64,000 nt of DNA, from contig NZ_JACHEN010000001.1 of the NCBI RefSeq assembly GCF_014205875.1, positions 248,001-312,000 on the forward strand, read 5' to 3'. Positions 44,244-52,157 of the stretch are shown here, piece by piece. The DNA comes from Anaerosolibacter carboniphilus (GTDB lineage: Bacteria; Bacillota; Clostridia; Peptostreptococcales; Thermotaleaceae). A model generated the notes under the pieces. The model made no database searches. It was not told the DNA's origin and saw only the letters and a list, made by a program, of their open reading frames with translations. Numbering within the stretch: the stretch's first letter is position 1; every line of letters begins with the position of its first letter. The position numbers and the translations under genes were made by a program.

Positions 44244-45866
44244 TTGTCAAACGAGAATGTATTATTAAAAGTCGAGGGTGTAGGTAAACAGTTTGAGGGG
44301 AACAGAGTACTAAAAGATATTAACTTTTCACTTGCAAAGGGAAAGATACTGGGGCTAGTTGGTGAAAACGGTGCAGGGAAATCCACCTTGATGAGAATAC
44401 TTTTTGGAATGAATGTTATTGCAGAAACAGGAGGCTATGAAGGCGAGATATATCTAGACAACGAGAAAATAAACTTCAAGAGTCCCCTTGATGCTTTAAA
44501 AGCAGGAATCGGAATGGTACACCAGGAGTTTTCCTTAATACCTGGTTTTACTACAACGGAGAATATCTTATTGAACATGGAAAAAACCAAGCCGAATGTA
44601 ATCTCAAGGATACTGGGAAAAAGGCTTGAAATGATTGATATGGGCGCTATGAAAAAGAGTGCTCAGAATGCAATTGAAACATTAGGCGTACAGCTTGATC
44701 CCGACACACTTGTTTCAGAAATGCCCGTTGGACATAAGCAGTTTATCGAAATTGCACGGGAAATCGATAGAGAAAAAGTGAAGCTGCTTGTTTTGGATGA
44801 GCCTACAGCTGTTTTGACTGAATCCGAGGCGGAAATACTTTTGAAATCCATGAGAAGACTTGCGGATATGGGTGTTTCAATTATCTTTATTTCTCATAGA
44901 CTGCATGAGATTACATCTGTATGCGATACAATTGTAGTCCTGCGGGATGGGGTGATCGTGGTTGAAAGGCCTGTTGAAGGGGTTCATGTACGGCAGATTG
45001 CTGAATGGATGGTAGGGAGAGATGTTGAGGGCAAAAAAGCTGAATATGAAAAAGTAGTTGATGTCACGGATAGCAATAAAGACATTATACTGGAGGTAAA
45101 GAACCTTTGGGTGGATATGCCCGGTGAGACGGTAAAGGATGTATCTTTTAAGGTCAAAAGAGGTGAGATTTTTGGTATAGGTGGGCTTGCAGGTCAAGGC
45201 AAGCTTGGAATACCAAATGGCATAATGGGCTTGTTTCCATCAGACGGGGAAGTTTTATTTAATGAAAAGCCATTGCCGCTAAATGCAACCTTAAACGCAC
45301 TAAAGAGCGGTTTAGCATTTGTATCTGAAGACCGAAGGGGTGTAGGCCTTTTATTGGATGAACCTATCGATTGGAATATTGCCTTTAATGCAATGCAGGT
45401 TCAGGATAAATTTATTAAAAGATTATTAGGCGGGCTGATTAAATGGCGGGATGATAAAGCCATGAAAGATTGTGCCCAAGGATATATCAAGGCACTAGAG
45501 ATAAAATGTACAAGTGAGAAGCAGCGTACCCGACAGCTTTCAGGCGGCAATCAGCAGAAGGTGTGTCTTGCCAAAGCTTTCGCACTGGAACCGAGTCTTT
45601 TGTTTGTATCTGAACCCACAAGAGGAATAGATGTGGGTGCGAAAAAGCTAGTGTTAGATGCATTGAGACGCTACAATGAGGAGAATAATACCACAATTGT
45701 AATGGTCTCATCGGAGCTTGAGGAACTGAGATCTATATGTAATAGAATCGCCATTATCAGTGAGGGTAGGGTATCGGGAATCTTACCGCCTGGTGCTGAG
45801 GCAGCTGAGTTCGGATTGCTTATGTCTGGTGAATATCATTTGAGCGAAGAAGGTGAAACGCGATGA
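44244..45866 (+). CDS. RbsA-like ABC importer ATPase with two nucleotide-binding domains
   Basis: 540 residues from a TTG at 44244; AGAGGTGA lies just upstream and a GTG within it is unlikely. Domain 1 has Walker A GENGAGKST, Walker B LLVLDEPTA and a weak signature (MPVGHKQ). Domain 2 has a degenerate Walker A (GLAGQGKLG, with Leu in place of Ser/Thr) and a good signature LSGGNQQK with EPTRGID. So one composite ATP site is canonical and one degenerate, as is normal for this carbohydrate/nucleoside class. It powers the importer formed with the next two permeases, overlapping the first by 4 nt. Confidence 0.9.
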   Translation: MSNENVLLKVEGVGKQFEGNRVLKDINFSLAKGKILGLVGENGAGKSTLMRILFGMNVIAETGGYEGEIYLDNEKINFKSPLDALKAGIGMVHQEFSLIPGFTTTENILLNMEKTKPNVISRILGKRLEMIDMGAMKKSAQNAIETLGVQLDPDTLVSEMPVGHKQFIEIAREIDREKVKLLVLDEPTAVLTESEAEILLKSMRRLADMGVSIIFISHRLHEITSVCDTIVVLRDGVIVVERPVEGVHVRQIAEWMVGRDVEGKKAEYEKVVDVTDSNKDIILEVKNLWVDMPGETVKDVSFKVKRGEIFGIGGLAGQGKLGIPNGIMGLFPSDGEVLFNEKPLPLNATLNALKSGLAFVSEDRRGVGLLLDEPIDWNIAFNAMQVQDKFIKRLLGGLIKWRDDKAMKDCAQGYIKALEIKCTSEKQRTRQLSGGNQQKVCLAKAFALEPSLLFVSEPTRGIDVGAKKLVLDALRRYNEENNTTIVMVSSELEELRSICNRIAIISEGRVSGILPPGAEAAEFGLLMSGEYHLSEEGETR

Positions 45867-46897
45867 TGGCAGTTAAAGGTTTTGTAAAGGATTTTGGATG
45901 GCCACGGATTATTATTGGCTTGTTCTTGGTATCATTATTTGTTATGGGCCCGTTTTTCGACGTGGCCTCGGACATGTCATTCAATGATGTTGTAGTACGT
46001 TTTGGAATGAATGCTGTCCTTGTTCTCTCTATGGTACCTATGATACAGTCTGGATGTGGATTGAATTTTGGTATACCTGTAGGATTGGTTGCAGGACTTT
46101 TGGGTGCTGTAATGAGTTTGGAGTTTCATCTTACAGGAATGCTGGGAATACTGGTGGCTTTCGGAATAGCTATGGCTGTAGCTGCGATTTTGGGATATGG
46201 CTATGGCCTGCTTTTAAACAGGGTTAAGGGCGATGAAATGATCATTGCTACATATGTAGGCTATTCCTTTGTGTTCTTTATGAATATGATGTGGATCGTG
46301 CTTCCTTTTAGAAATCCTGCAAGTGTACAGGGCTTTAAAGGAGAGGGGCTTCGTGTAACGATAAGCGTTCAGGAATACTGGTATCATCAGATTAGTGATT
46401 TCCTAAAAATCAAGGTGACAGATAACTTTATTATTCCGACTGGGATGCTACTGTTCTTTGCTCTCATGGCCTTATTGGTATGGGCATTCTTTAGAACGAA
46501 AATCGGAACGGCCATTACTGCAGTTGGCTCCAACCCAGAGTACGCGAGGGCTGCAGGAGTAGATGTAAATAAGATGAGAATCGTATCTGTTATTCTCTCG
46601 ACCGTATTGGCGTCTATAGGAATAATCGTTTACCAGCAGAGCTTTGGTTTTGTACAAATGTTCAATGCGCCGCTGTCGTTTGTATTTCCTTCTGTTGCTG
46701 CTATACTTCTTGGGGGTGCTTCTGTAAACAAGGCGACAATTGCCAACGTAGTTATAGGAACCATATTATTTCAGGGTATACTTACTATGACACCTTCCGT
46801 AATCAATAGTGCAATTAGTATAGACGTTTCTGAAATAATAAGAATTATTGTATCAAACGGGATGATTTTATATGCCCTTACCAGGAAAGGGAGGTAG
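45863..46897 (+). CDS. ABC importer permease (BPD_transp_2 type), first
   Basis: 344 residues, eight to ten membrane segments. The VGSNPEYARAAGVDVNKMR segment (about 213-232) is the cytoplasmic coupling loop of the RbsC/nucleoside permease family, and GGASVNKATIANVVIGTILFQG follows in the next helices. It overlaps the ATPase stop by 4 nt, a sign of coupled translation. It forms the channel with the next permease. Confidence 0.9.
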   Translation: MMAVKGFVKDFGWPRIIIGLFLVSLFVMGPFFDVASDMSFNDVVVRFGMNAVLVLSMVPMIQSGCGLNFGIPVGLVAGLLGAVMSLEFHLTGMLGILVAFGIAMAVAAILGYGYGLLLNRVKGDEMIIATYVGYSFVFFMNMMWIVLPFRNPASVQGFKGEGLRVTISVQEYWYHQISDFLKIKVTDNFIIPTGMLLFFALMALLVWAFFRTKIGTAITAVGSNPEYARAAGVDVNKMRIVSVILSTVLASIGIIVYQQSFGFVQMFNAPLSFVFPSVAAILLGGASVNKATIANVVIGTILFQGILTMTPSVINSAISIDVSEIIRIIVSNGMILYALTRKGR

Positions 46898-46901
46898 AAA
46901 C

Positions 46902-48008
46902 ATGAGGCTTGATAATCGATCTATCAAAAAGTTTTTAACGAGTAGCGCGGTGCCGATTTTATTTTTAGTGATAAGCATAATTGCAATACCTCTATCAAGA
47001 TTTTCTGGAGTATATCTCGTTAGAGAGATCGTAACGCGTCTTGCCAGAGACTCATTTCTTGTTCTAGCACTTTTGTTACCTGTAATGGCAGGTATGGGCA
47101 TCAATTTTGGAATGATTTTAGGTGCTATGGCGGGGCAGATAGGCTTGATATTTATTACAGACTGGGGAGTATACGGTGCACCTGGACTTATACTTGCAAT
47201 GCTGGTAGGAACACCTATTGCCATACTTTTAGGTTATTTCGGTGGCGCTGTTTTAAATAGGGCAAAAGGGCGCGAAATGATTACCTCCATGATACTGGGA
47301 CTTTTTATATTGGGTATATATCAATTTTTCCTATTATATCTTTGTGGTTCCATAATACCTATAAAAAGCCCTACGATGCTGCTTTCGAGAGGCTATGGTA
47401 TTAGAAACGCAATAAACCTTGAGGTTGCGGGCGGCTTTGACAAACTACTTTTGTTTAAAATAGGAGGGGTACCTATACCTGTAGGTACATTCTTAATCAT
47501 CGGGGTAATATGTTTGTTTATCGTATGGTTCAGAAAAACAAAGCTTGGGCAGGATATGAGAGCTGTTGGTCAAGATATGATAGTATCCGATACAGCCGGT
47601 ATAAACGTAGAGAAGACCCGTACACAATCAATCATTATTTCTACTGTTCTTGCTTGCTACGGACAAATTATATATCTACAAGAAATCGGCACCTTAAACA
47701 CATATAATGGATCAGACCAGGCAGCATTATTTGCAGCGGCAGCATTACTTGTGGGTGGTGCTACTGTAAGTAAAGCTTCCATACCCAATGCCATAATAGG
47801 TACAGCTTTGTTCCATCTGATGTTCGTAGTGATGCCTATGGCGGGCAAAAATCTTACAGGCTCTGCTATGTTAGGTGAATATTTCAGAATGTTTGTATCC
47901 TATGGTGTTGTTACCCTATCGCTAGTATTACACTCTTGGAAGCGGCAAAAGGATAAAGAAATGGATCGGGCTTATCTGAGAGCAGCAGGTGGAAATGCAG
48001 CAAAGTAA
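46902..48008 (+). CDS. ABC importer permease (BPD_transp_2 type), second
   Basis: 368 residues from the ATG at 46902, which has GGGAGG upstream; the frame is open from 46872 but that start would sit inside the previous gene. It has VGQDMIVSDTAGINVEKTRT as the coupling loop and GGATVSKASIPNAIIGTALFHL, parallel to the first permease. Two different permeases indicate a heterodimeric channel. The operon ends at the large palindrome downstream. Confidence 0.9.
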   Translation: MRLDNRSIKKFLTSSAVPILFLVISIIAIPLSRFSGVYLVREIVTRLARDSFLVLALLLPVMAGMGINFGMILGAMAGQIGLIFITDWGVYGAPGLILAMLVGTPIAILLGYFGGAVLNRAKGREMITSMILGLFILGIYQFFLLYLCGSIIPIKSPTMLLSRGYGIRNAINLEVAGGFDKLLLFKIGGVPIPVGTFLIIGVICLFIVWFRKTKLGQDMRAVGQDMIVSDTAGINVEKTRTQSIIISTVLACYGQIIYLQEIGTLNTYNGSDQAALFAAAALLVGGATVSKASIPNAIIGTALFHLMFVVMPMAGKNLTGSAMLGEYFRMFVSYGVVTLSLVLHSWKRQKDKEMDRAYLRAAGGNAAK

Positions 48009-48034
48009 TGAAAATCCTTCGAAAGGCGGTATCG

Positions 48035-48103
48035 AACAGAGGAAGACAGGGGATATTATGGTATATTCATATACCATAATATCCCCTGTCTTCCTCTGTT
48101 TTC
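48035..48103 (+). terminator. 66-bp perfect palindrome, probable terminator of the ABC operon
   Basis: The arms 48035-48066 and 48069-48100 are exact reverse complements over 32 bp with only TC between them; a few T's follow. It starts AACAGAGGAAGACAGG and ends CCTGTCTTCCTCTGTT. The stem is far longer than a normal terminator needs. Confidence 0.75.
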
Positions 48104-48140
48104 TTTGTTCATATAAAGTGATAAGTTCTTTCAAGCATAC

Positions 48141-48169
48141 TTGACAAACTAGAAAGAATGGCATACACT
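48141..48169 (+). promoter_or_regulatory. promoter of TetR-dikinase pair 2
   Basis: TTGACA (48141-48146), 17-nt spacer, TACACT (48164-48169). The start point would fall at the left edge of the operator at 48171-48196. Confidence 0.7.
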
Positions 48170-48170
48170 A

Positions 48171-48196
48171 AAAACATACCGACGTCGGTCTGTTTT
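48171..48196 (+). promoter_or_regulatory. TetR operator of pair 2
   Basis: A 26-bp palindrome centred on ACCGACGTCGGT (48178-48189) and flanked by AAAACA and TGTTTT, with one mismatch in the arms. It lies over the expected transcription start and immediately before the ribosome site. Confidence 0.8.
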
Positions 48197-48212
48197 GTTT
48201 GGAGGTATGAAT

Positions 48213-48875
48213 ATGGATAAAGCAGCGAAAAAGCATAACAGTAAGAAAAATGAGCTAGTAGAGATTGCTGAAAAATTATTTCTTGAAAAAGGATATGAAG
48301 AAACAAGTGTTGAGGATATTTTAAAAGCTTCAGGGCTTTCAAAAGGTGGTTTTTATCATTACTTTAAATCGAAGGAGGAAGTGCTGGCGGAGAGCATTAA
48401 TAATTTAGCAGAAAGTTTGCTTAAAGAATTTGAACCCATCATGCAGGATCCAGAACTTAATGCTTTGGAAAAACTAAATCGGTTTATGGAAAAGAAGGTA
48501 GCTTCCCAAAAACAAAAAAAAGAAATCATAAAGTATCTGGTTATGTTAGTAAAGTCAGACTTTACCCTCTATAAATACTGTATCACTATCGCTCAAAAGT
48601 ATGTGGATCCATTTGTGCAAATTATCGAGCAGGGTGTGAAAGAAGGAATTTTCAATGTAGAATTTCCTCGGGAAACAGCAGATATATTGTTAAGGGCTGT
48701 AACTTCTGTCCCTCAAAGCTTGTTTTTTCAAGAATATGTAGAGGATAAAGCAAAATCATTAAAGTATAAAGCTTCTCTGGAGGCATTAGTTGCCAGAACT
48801 CTGGGAATAGAAAACAAGGAGATACAATTATTTGGTAATGAATTTGAAAATAAAAACATGAAAGAGTATTTTTGA
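48213..48875 (+). CDS. TetR-family regulator of pair 2
   Basis: 220 residues from the ATG at 48213, seven nt after GGAGG. The helix-turn-helix reads TSVEDILKASGLSKGGFYHYF, then KSKEEVL. The ligand domain differs strongly from that of the pair-1 TetR, although the enzymes they precede are close paralogues, so the regulators were replaced or evolved much faster. It is followed 19 nt later by dikinase copy 2. It probably represses its own operon through the palindrome at 48171-48196. Confidence 0.9.
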   Translation: MDKAAKKHNSKKNELVEIAEKLFLEKGYEETSVEDILKASGLSKGGFYHYFKSKEEVLAESINNLAESLLKEFEPIMQDPELNALEKLNRFMEKKVASQKQKKEIIKYLVMLVKSDFTLYKYCITIAQKYVDPFVQIIEQGVKEGIFNVEFPRETADILLRAVTSVPQSLFFQEYVEDKAKSLKYKASLEALVARTLGIENKEIQLFGNEFENKNMKEYF

Positions 48876-48894
48876 AAAGGAAGGAGTGTCTGAC

Positions 48895-51267
48895 ATGGGA
48901 GAGAACGTTAAGAGCTTTAGCGAGTTAACCCCTGAACTACAGTTCCTTGCAGGTGGAAAGGGTGGTATGTTGGCTAGAATGTATCAGGCAGGCTATCCTG
49001 TACCAGAAGGATTTGTTATTCTGCCTGAGGCTTTCCAAGGAGAAAAACTAAGTGTTGAAGCTTGGTATGAGATTCTTGCCTTGTTGAATGACATTCGAAA
49101 GAAATATGAAGGGGCGACGTTTGCCGTAAGGTCCTCTGCCCTTAGCGAAGACTCAGCCCAAGCCTCCTTCGCCGGTGAGTTTGAATCAGTTCTTAATATG
49201 AACACGGATCAAGAGATACAAGAAGCAGTCTATACGGTTTTCAGATCAAGGGAGTCAGAACGAGTAAAGACATACAGTTCAGTTCAAGGAATGGAACAGT
49301 CTCATCAGATTGCTGTGGTAGTTCAATTGATGGTAGCCTCTGAAATTTCAGGTGTACTATTTACGGCTGATCCGATTACAGGCAGCTACACAAGTATGAT
49401 AGGTAACTATGTCCATGGATTGGGGGAACAGCTTGTATCGGGGGAAGCGAATGCCTATGATTTTAAACTGATAAGACCGAAAGGAAAATATGACGGTCCC
49501 AATGAATTTGAGAAATATGCCTCAAAGCTGTATGAGTATGCTGCAAGGCTTGAAAAGGAGCTAAATAGCCCTCAAGATATTGAATGGGCTGTGGCAAAGG
49601 GGCAGCTGTATCTCTTACAAGCTAGACCAATTACTACCTTAAGCGTAGGTAACTTGGACACCTATGAAATCAATTATTCACTTATGGGAGATCAACTTTG
49701 GGTCAATACCAATGTGGCAGAGGCAATACCTGATGTTTATCCTCCATTTAGCTGGAGTATTGCAAAACAGTTGGATGAATCCATAAACTTTATCCCTGGA
49801 TATTATGTATTTTCCGGCAATATCTGCGGAAGGCCATATATGAATATCAGCAGAAGGGTATCTGTGATATCGACTGTACTTGGAAAAGATGCCAAAGGTG
49901 CACTTAAGCTTCTCGGGGATTTATATGGACAGATGCCAGAGGAAATGCGCATGCCTATTCATCCCTTTACACGCTTAGAGGTGTTAAAGGTGATGTTGCC
50001 TATCGTAATGCGTATGACAAAAAAATCACTAAAAGCTTCTAGAAATTTATCTCAATTTCTGAAGGAGACACCCGAGTGGTGTATAGGTATGAGAGAACGT
50101 ATTAAAAATGTAAAGACAAAAGAAGAATTACTGGCCTTGTGGAAGGATGAACTGAAACCTTATTTCTTAGAGGCGTTGAGTGGGGCTGCCATGGCAGCTA
50201 TTAAACTTACAAATGTTACGACATTGGATAAGAAGCTTACAGAATTAGTGGGAGCGGAAGATGCCAACACACTTCTTTCCAACCTTAGGGGAGGGTCCGG
50301 GCTGGCAAGTCTCGGGCCTGTGATAGGTATTTCTAAGGTCATCAATGGAGAAATGAGCCGGGAAGAATATCTGATGAAATATGGTCATCGGGGACCCCAT
50401 GAGTATGAATTGTCCATGCCTGACCCTTTGGAAGAAGCAGATTGGTTAGAAAAACAGATAGAGGAATATAAAAAGTCAGATATAGATGTGGAGGGCCTTT
50501 TAAAGAAGCAGCATACTCAATATGAAGCTGCCAAGAAGAGATTTGAGGAGCGTTTTCCTAATAAGGCAAAGTGGCTTGAGAAACAAACAGAAAAAGCAGC
50601 TAAAGGAGCCCAACTCAGAGAAGAAGGGCGTTCAGAGTTTGTAAGGGCATTTCGATTGGTTCGTGCTTTCGCCCTTAAAGCAGGAGAGTTTACGGGGATG
50701 GGTAACGATATATTTTTCCTCTATATTGATGAAGTAGAGGATCTTCTTTCTGGAGGAACTACGAAAGTAATGTATATTCCTGCAAGAAAAGAGAATTTTG
50801 AGAAATATAAAGCACTACCACCGCTACCATCCATTATAAGGGGACGATTTAATCCGATGGAGTGGGTGAAGGATCCCAATAGAAGACTGGACTATTATGA
50901 TGCTACGATGCCTATGGTTAGTGAACCGGATTCTGAAACGCTCAAAGGTTGTGCTGGAGCAGCCGGAAGGATAGAAGGAATTGTGCGTATTTTGGCAAAT
51001 CCAGAAGAAGGAGAAAAGCTTCAGCCAGGTGAAATACTTGTCGCAGCAACTACCAATATAGGGTGGACACCTATTTTTCCTAAAGCAGCAGCGATTATTA
51101 CCGACATTGGAGCACCGCTATCTCACGCTGCTATCGTAGCGCGAGAACTGGGTATTCCAGCTGTTGTAGGATGCGGAAATGCCACCACAAGACTCAAGAC
51201 AGGAGACCGAGTAATCGTTGAGGGCGGGCAGGGTATTGTACACCTAAAGACTGGTAAGGATAACTGA
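48895..51267 (+). CDS. Rph-like phosphotransferase (PEP-utilising dikinase family), copy 2
   Basis: 790 residues from the ATG at 48895 behind AAGGAG. The architecture is the same as copy 1: ATP-grasp (GGKGGMLARMYQAGYPVPEG, TADPITG), middle domain with GHRGPHEYELSMPDP and a C-terminal phospho-histidine domain with His744 in GAPLSHAAIVARELG. By eye about three quarters of residues match copy 1, with best conservation in the ATP-grasp and histidine domains and more change in the middle, where a substrate would bind. The two may therefore act on different compounds. No PEP-binding barrel is present. Confidence 0.82.
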   Translation: MGENVKSFSELTPELQFLAGGKGGMLARMYQAGYPVPEGFVILPEAFQGEKLSVEAWYEILALLNDIRKKYEGATFAVRSSALSEDSAQASFAGEFESVLNMNTDQEIQEAVYTVFRSRESERVKTYSSVQGMEQSHQIAVVVQLMVASEISGVLFTADPITGSYTSMIGNYVHGLGEQLVSGEANAYDFKLIRPKGKYDGPNEFEKYASKLYEYAARLEKELNSPQDIEWAVAKGQLYLLQARPITTLSVGNLDTYEINYSLMGDQLWVNTNVAEAIPDVYPPFSWSIAKQLDESINFIPGYYVFSGNICGRPYMNISRRVSVISTVLGKDAKGALKLLGDLYGQMPEEMRMPIHPFTRLEVLKVMLPIVMRMTKKSLKASRNLSQFLKETPEWCIGMRERIKNVKTKEELLALWKDELKPYFLEALSGAAMAAIKLTNVTTLDKKLTELVGAEDANTLLSNLRGGSGLASLGPVIGISKVINGEMSREEYLMKYGHRGPHEYELSMPDPLEEADWLEKQIEEYKKSDIDVEGLLKKQHTQYEAAKKRFEERFPNKAKWLEKQTEKAAKGAQLREEGRSEFVRAFRLVRAFALKAGEFTGMGNDIFFLYIDEVEDLLSGGTTKVMYIPARKENFEKYKALPPLPSIIRGRFNPMEWVKDPNRRLDYYDATMPMVSEPDSETLKGCAGAAGRIEGIVRILANPEEGEKLQPGEILVAATTNIGWTPIFPKAAAIITDIGAPLSHAAIVARELGIPAVVGCGNATTRLKTGDRVIVEGGQGIVHLKTGKDN

Positions 51268-51326
51268 CAGAGTGATGGTTCCTGGGAACTGTCTCCTATA
51301 TCTTCAACAATGGTGATTCCAAATAG

Positions 51327-51365
51327 AAACCTCCTATGGCTCATACAATTGCTATAGGAGGTTTT
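51327..51365 (+). terminator. terminator after dikinase copy 2
   Basis: AAACCTCCTATGGC (51327-51340) pairs with GCTATAGGAGGTTT (51351-51364), 14 bp with one G-U, ending in a T-run. Because the stem is A-rich at its 5' side it may also serve the convergent TetR gene. Confidence 0.85.
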
Positions 51366-51391
51366 AAACTTGTTTCATATTTCACATTGTA

Positions 51392-51991
51392 TTATGATCT
51401 GTCAAAGGGTTTGCCCAAAATACCATAAAAGAAAAGTGTCACCAACTCTTTGAGCAACTGTTTGTTTTGCTCTAGATCAAGGAATGTACCGGAGTGTTTG
51501 CCTTCTCTAAACATATGAATATATAGTAAAATCGCTTCGTTGGAAATCGTATGATGAATATAACCCTCATCTTTACCCTTTTCAATCAACTTTAACATCA
51601 AGGGTATAAACTTATTCTTCGTAAAATCTTCGGCCATCTGTCTGATCGCAGGATCTTCCGACATCACTGATTTAAGAAAATCTGAATGTAAAGCGGATAG
51701 TTCCCCAGTTTTTTCGGAGATAAATCTTTCGATTTTTTCCGGAAAAGGTATATTGCTTTCGATGGCCTCCGTATCTTCCCGCAGCCTTTTCTCCAGAAGT
51801 ACGGACATCACATTTCGCAGTAGTTCGTCCTTACTGCCAAAGTAGTTATAAATGGTTACCTGGGACACCTTTGCCCTTGCGGCTATTTCGGCAATACTGA
51901 CTTTTTGCACGCCATAAGTGGAGAACAGTTCAAAAGCAGCTTGACGGATATTTTCTTTTTTTGTTTCCTTACGTCGTTGAAAGCCGTCCAT
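51392..51991 (-). CDS. TetR-family regulator of pair 3 (divergent)
   Basis: 199 residues. The helix-turn-helix reads VSIAEIAARAKVSQVTIYNYF followed by GSKDELL. It is transcribed away from the rph-like gene at 52158. The 166 nt between them hold two identical-spacing operators and two promoters that appear to share one -35 box. It probably represses both itself and the enzyme gene. Confidence 0.9.
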   Translation of the reverse strand: MDGFQRRKETKKENIRQAAFELFSTYGVQKVSIAEIAARAKVSQVTIYNYFGSKDELLRNVMSVLLEKRLREDTEAIESNIPFPEKIERFISEKTGELSALHSDFLKSVMSEDPAIRQMAEDFTKNKFIPLMLKLIEKGKDEGYIHHTISNEAILLYIHMFREGKHSGTFLDLEQNKQLLKELVTLFFYGILGKPFDRS

Positions 51992-52044
51992 TAGAATATC
52001 ACCTCTTTAATAGGATACAATAAATGATGAAACATATCAATAGG

Positions 52045-52076
52045 TTATGAAATATATTAATAAAAAAATTTCATAA
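52045..52076. promoter_or_regulatory. operator 1 of TetR pair 3
   Basis: TTATGAAAT, 14 bp, ATTTCATAA, within longer perfect 16-bp arms (52038-52053 and 52068-52083). It covers the probable -10 region of the minus-strand TetR promoter (near 52057-52062). Confidence 0.8.
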
Positions 52077-52080
52077 CCTA

Positions 52081-52109
52081 TTGCAATAAAAACAAAATTA
52101 TTATATTAT
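52081..52109 (+). promoter_or_regulatory. promoter of the Rph gene; -35 shared with the divergent TetR gene
   Basis: TTGCAA (52081-52086), 17-nt spacer, TATTAT (52104-52109). TTGCAA is self-complementary, so on the minus strand the same six bases can serve as -35 for TATTAA 18 nt away. Confidence 0.6.
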
Positions 52110-52137
52110 GAAATATATAAACGATATTATTTCATAA
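52106..52137. promoter_or_regulatory. operator 2 of TetR pair 3
   Basis: A second TTATGAAAT, 14 bp, ATTTCATAA, exactly 61 bp from operator 1, within 12-bp arms (52103-52114 and 52129-52140). It overlaps the -10 box of the Rph promoter and lies just before its ribosome site. Confidence 0.8.
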
Positions 52138-52157
52138 TATACAGAGAGGTGATTCCT

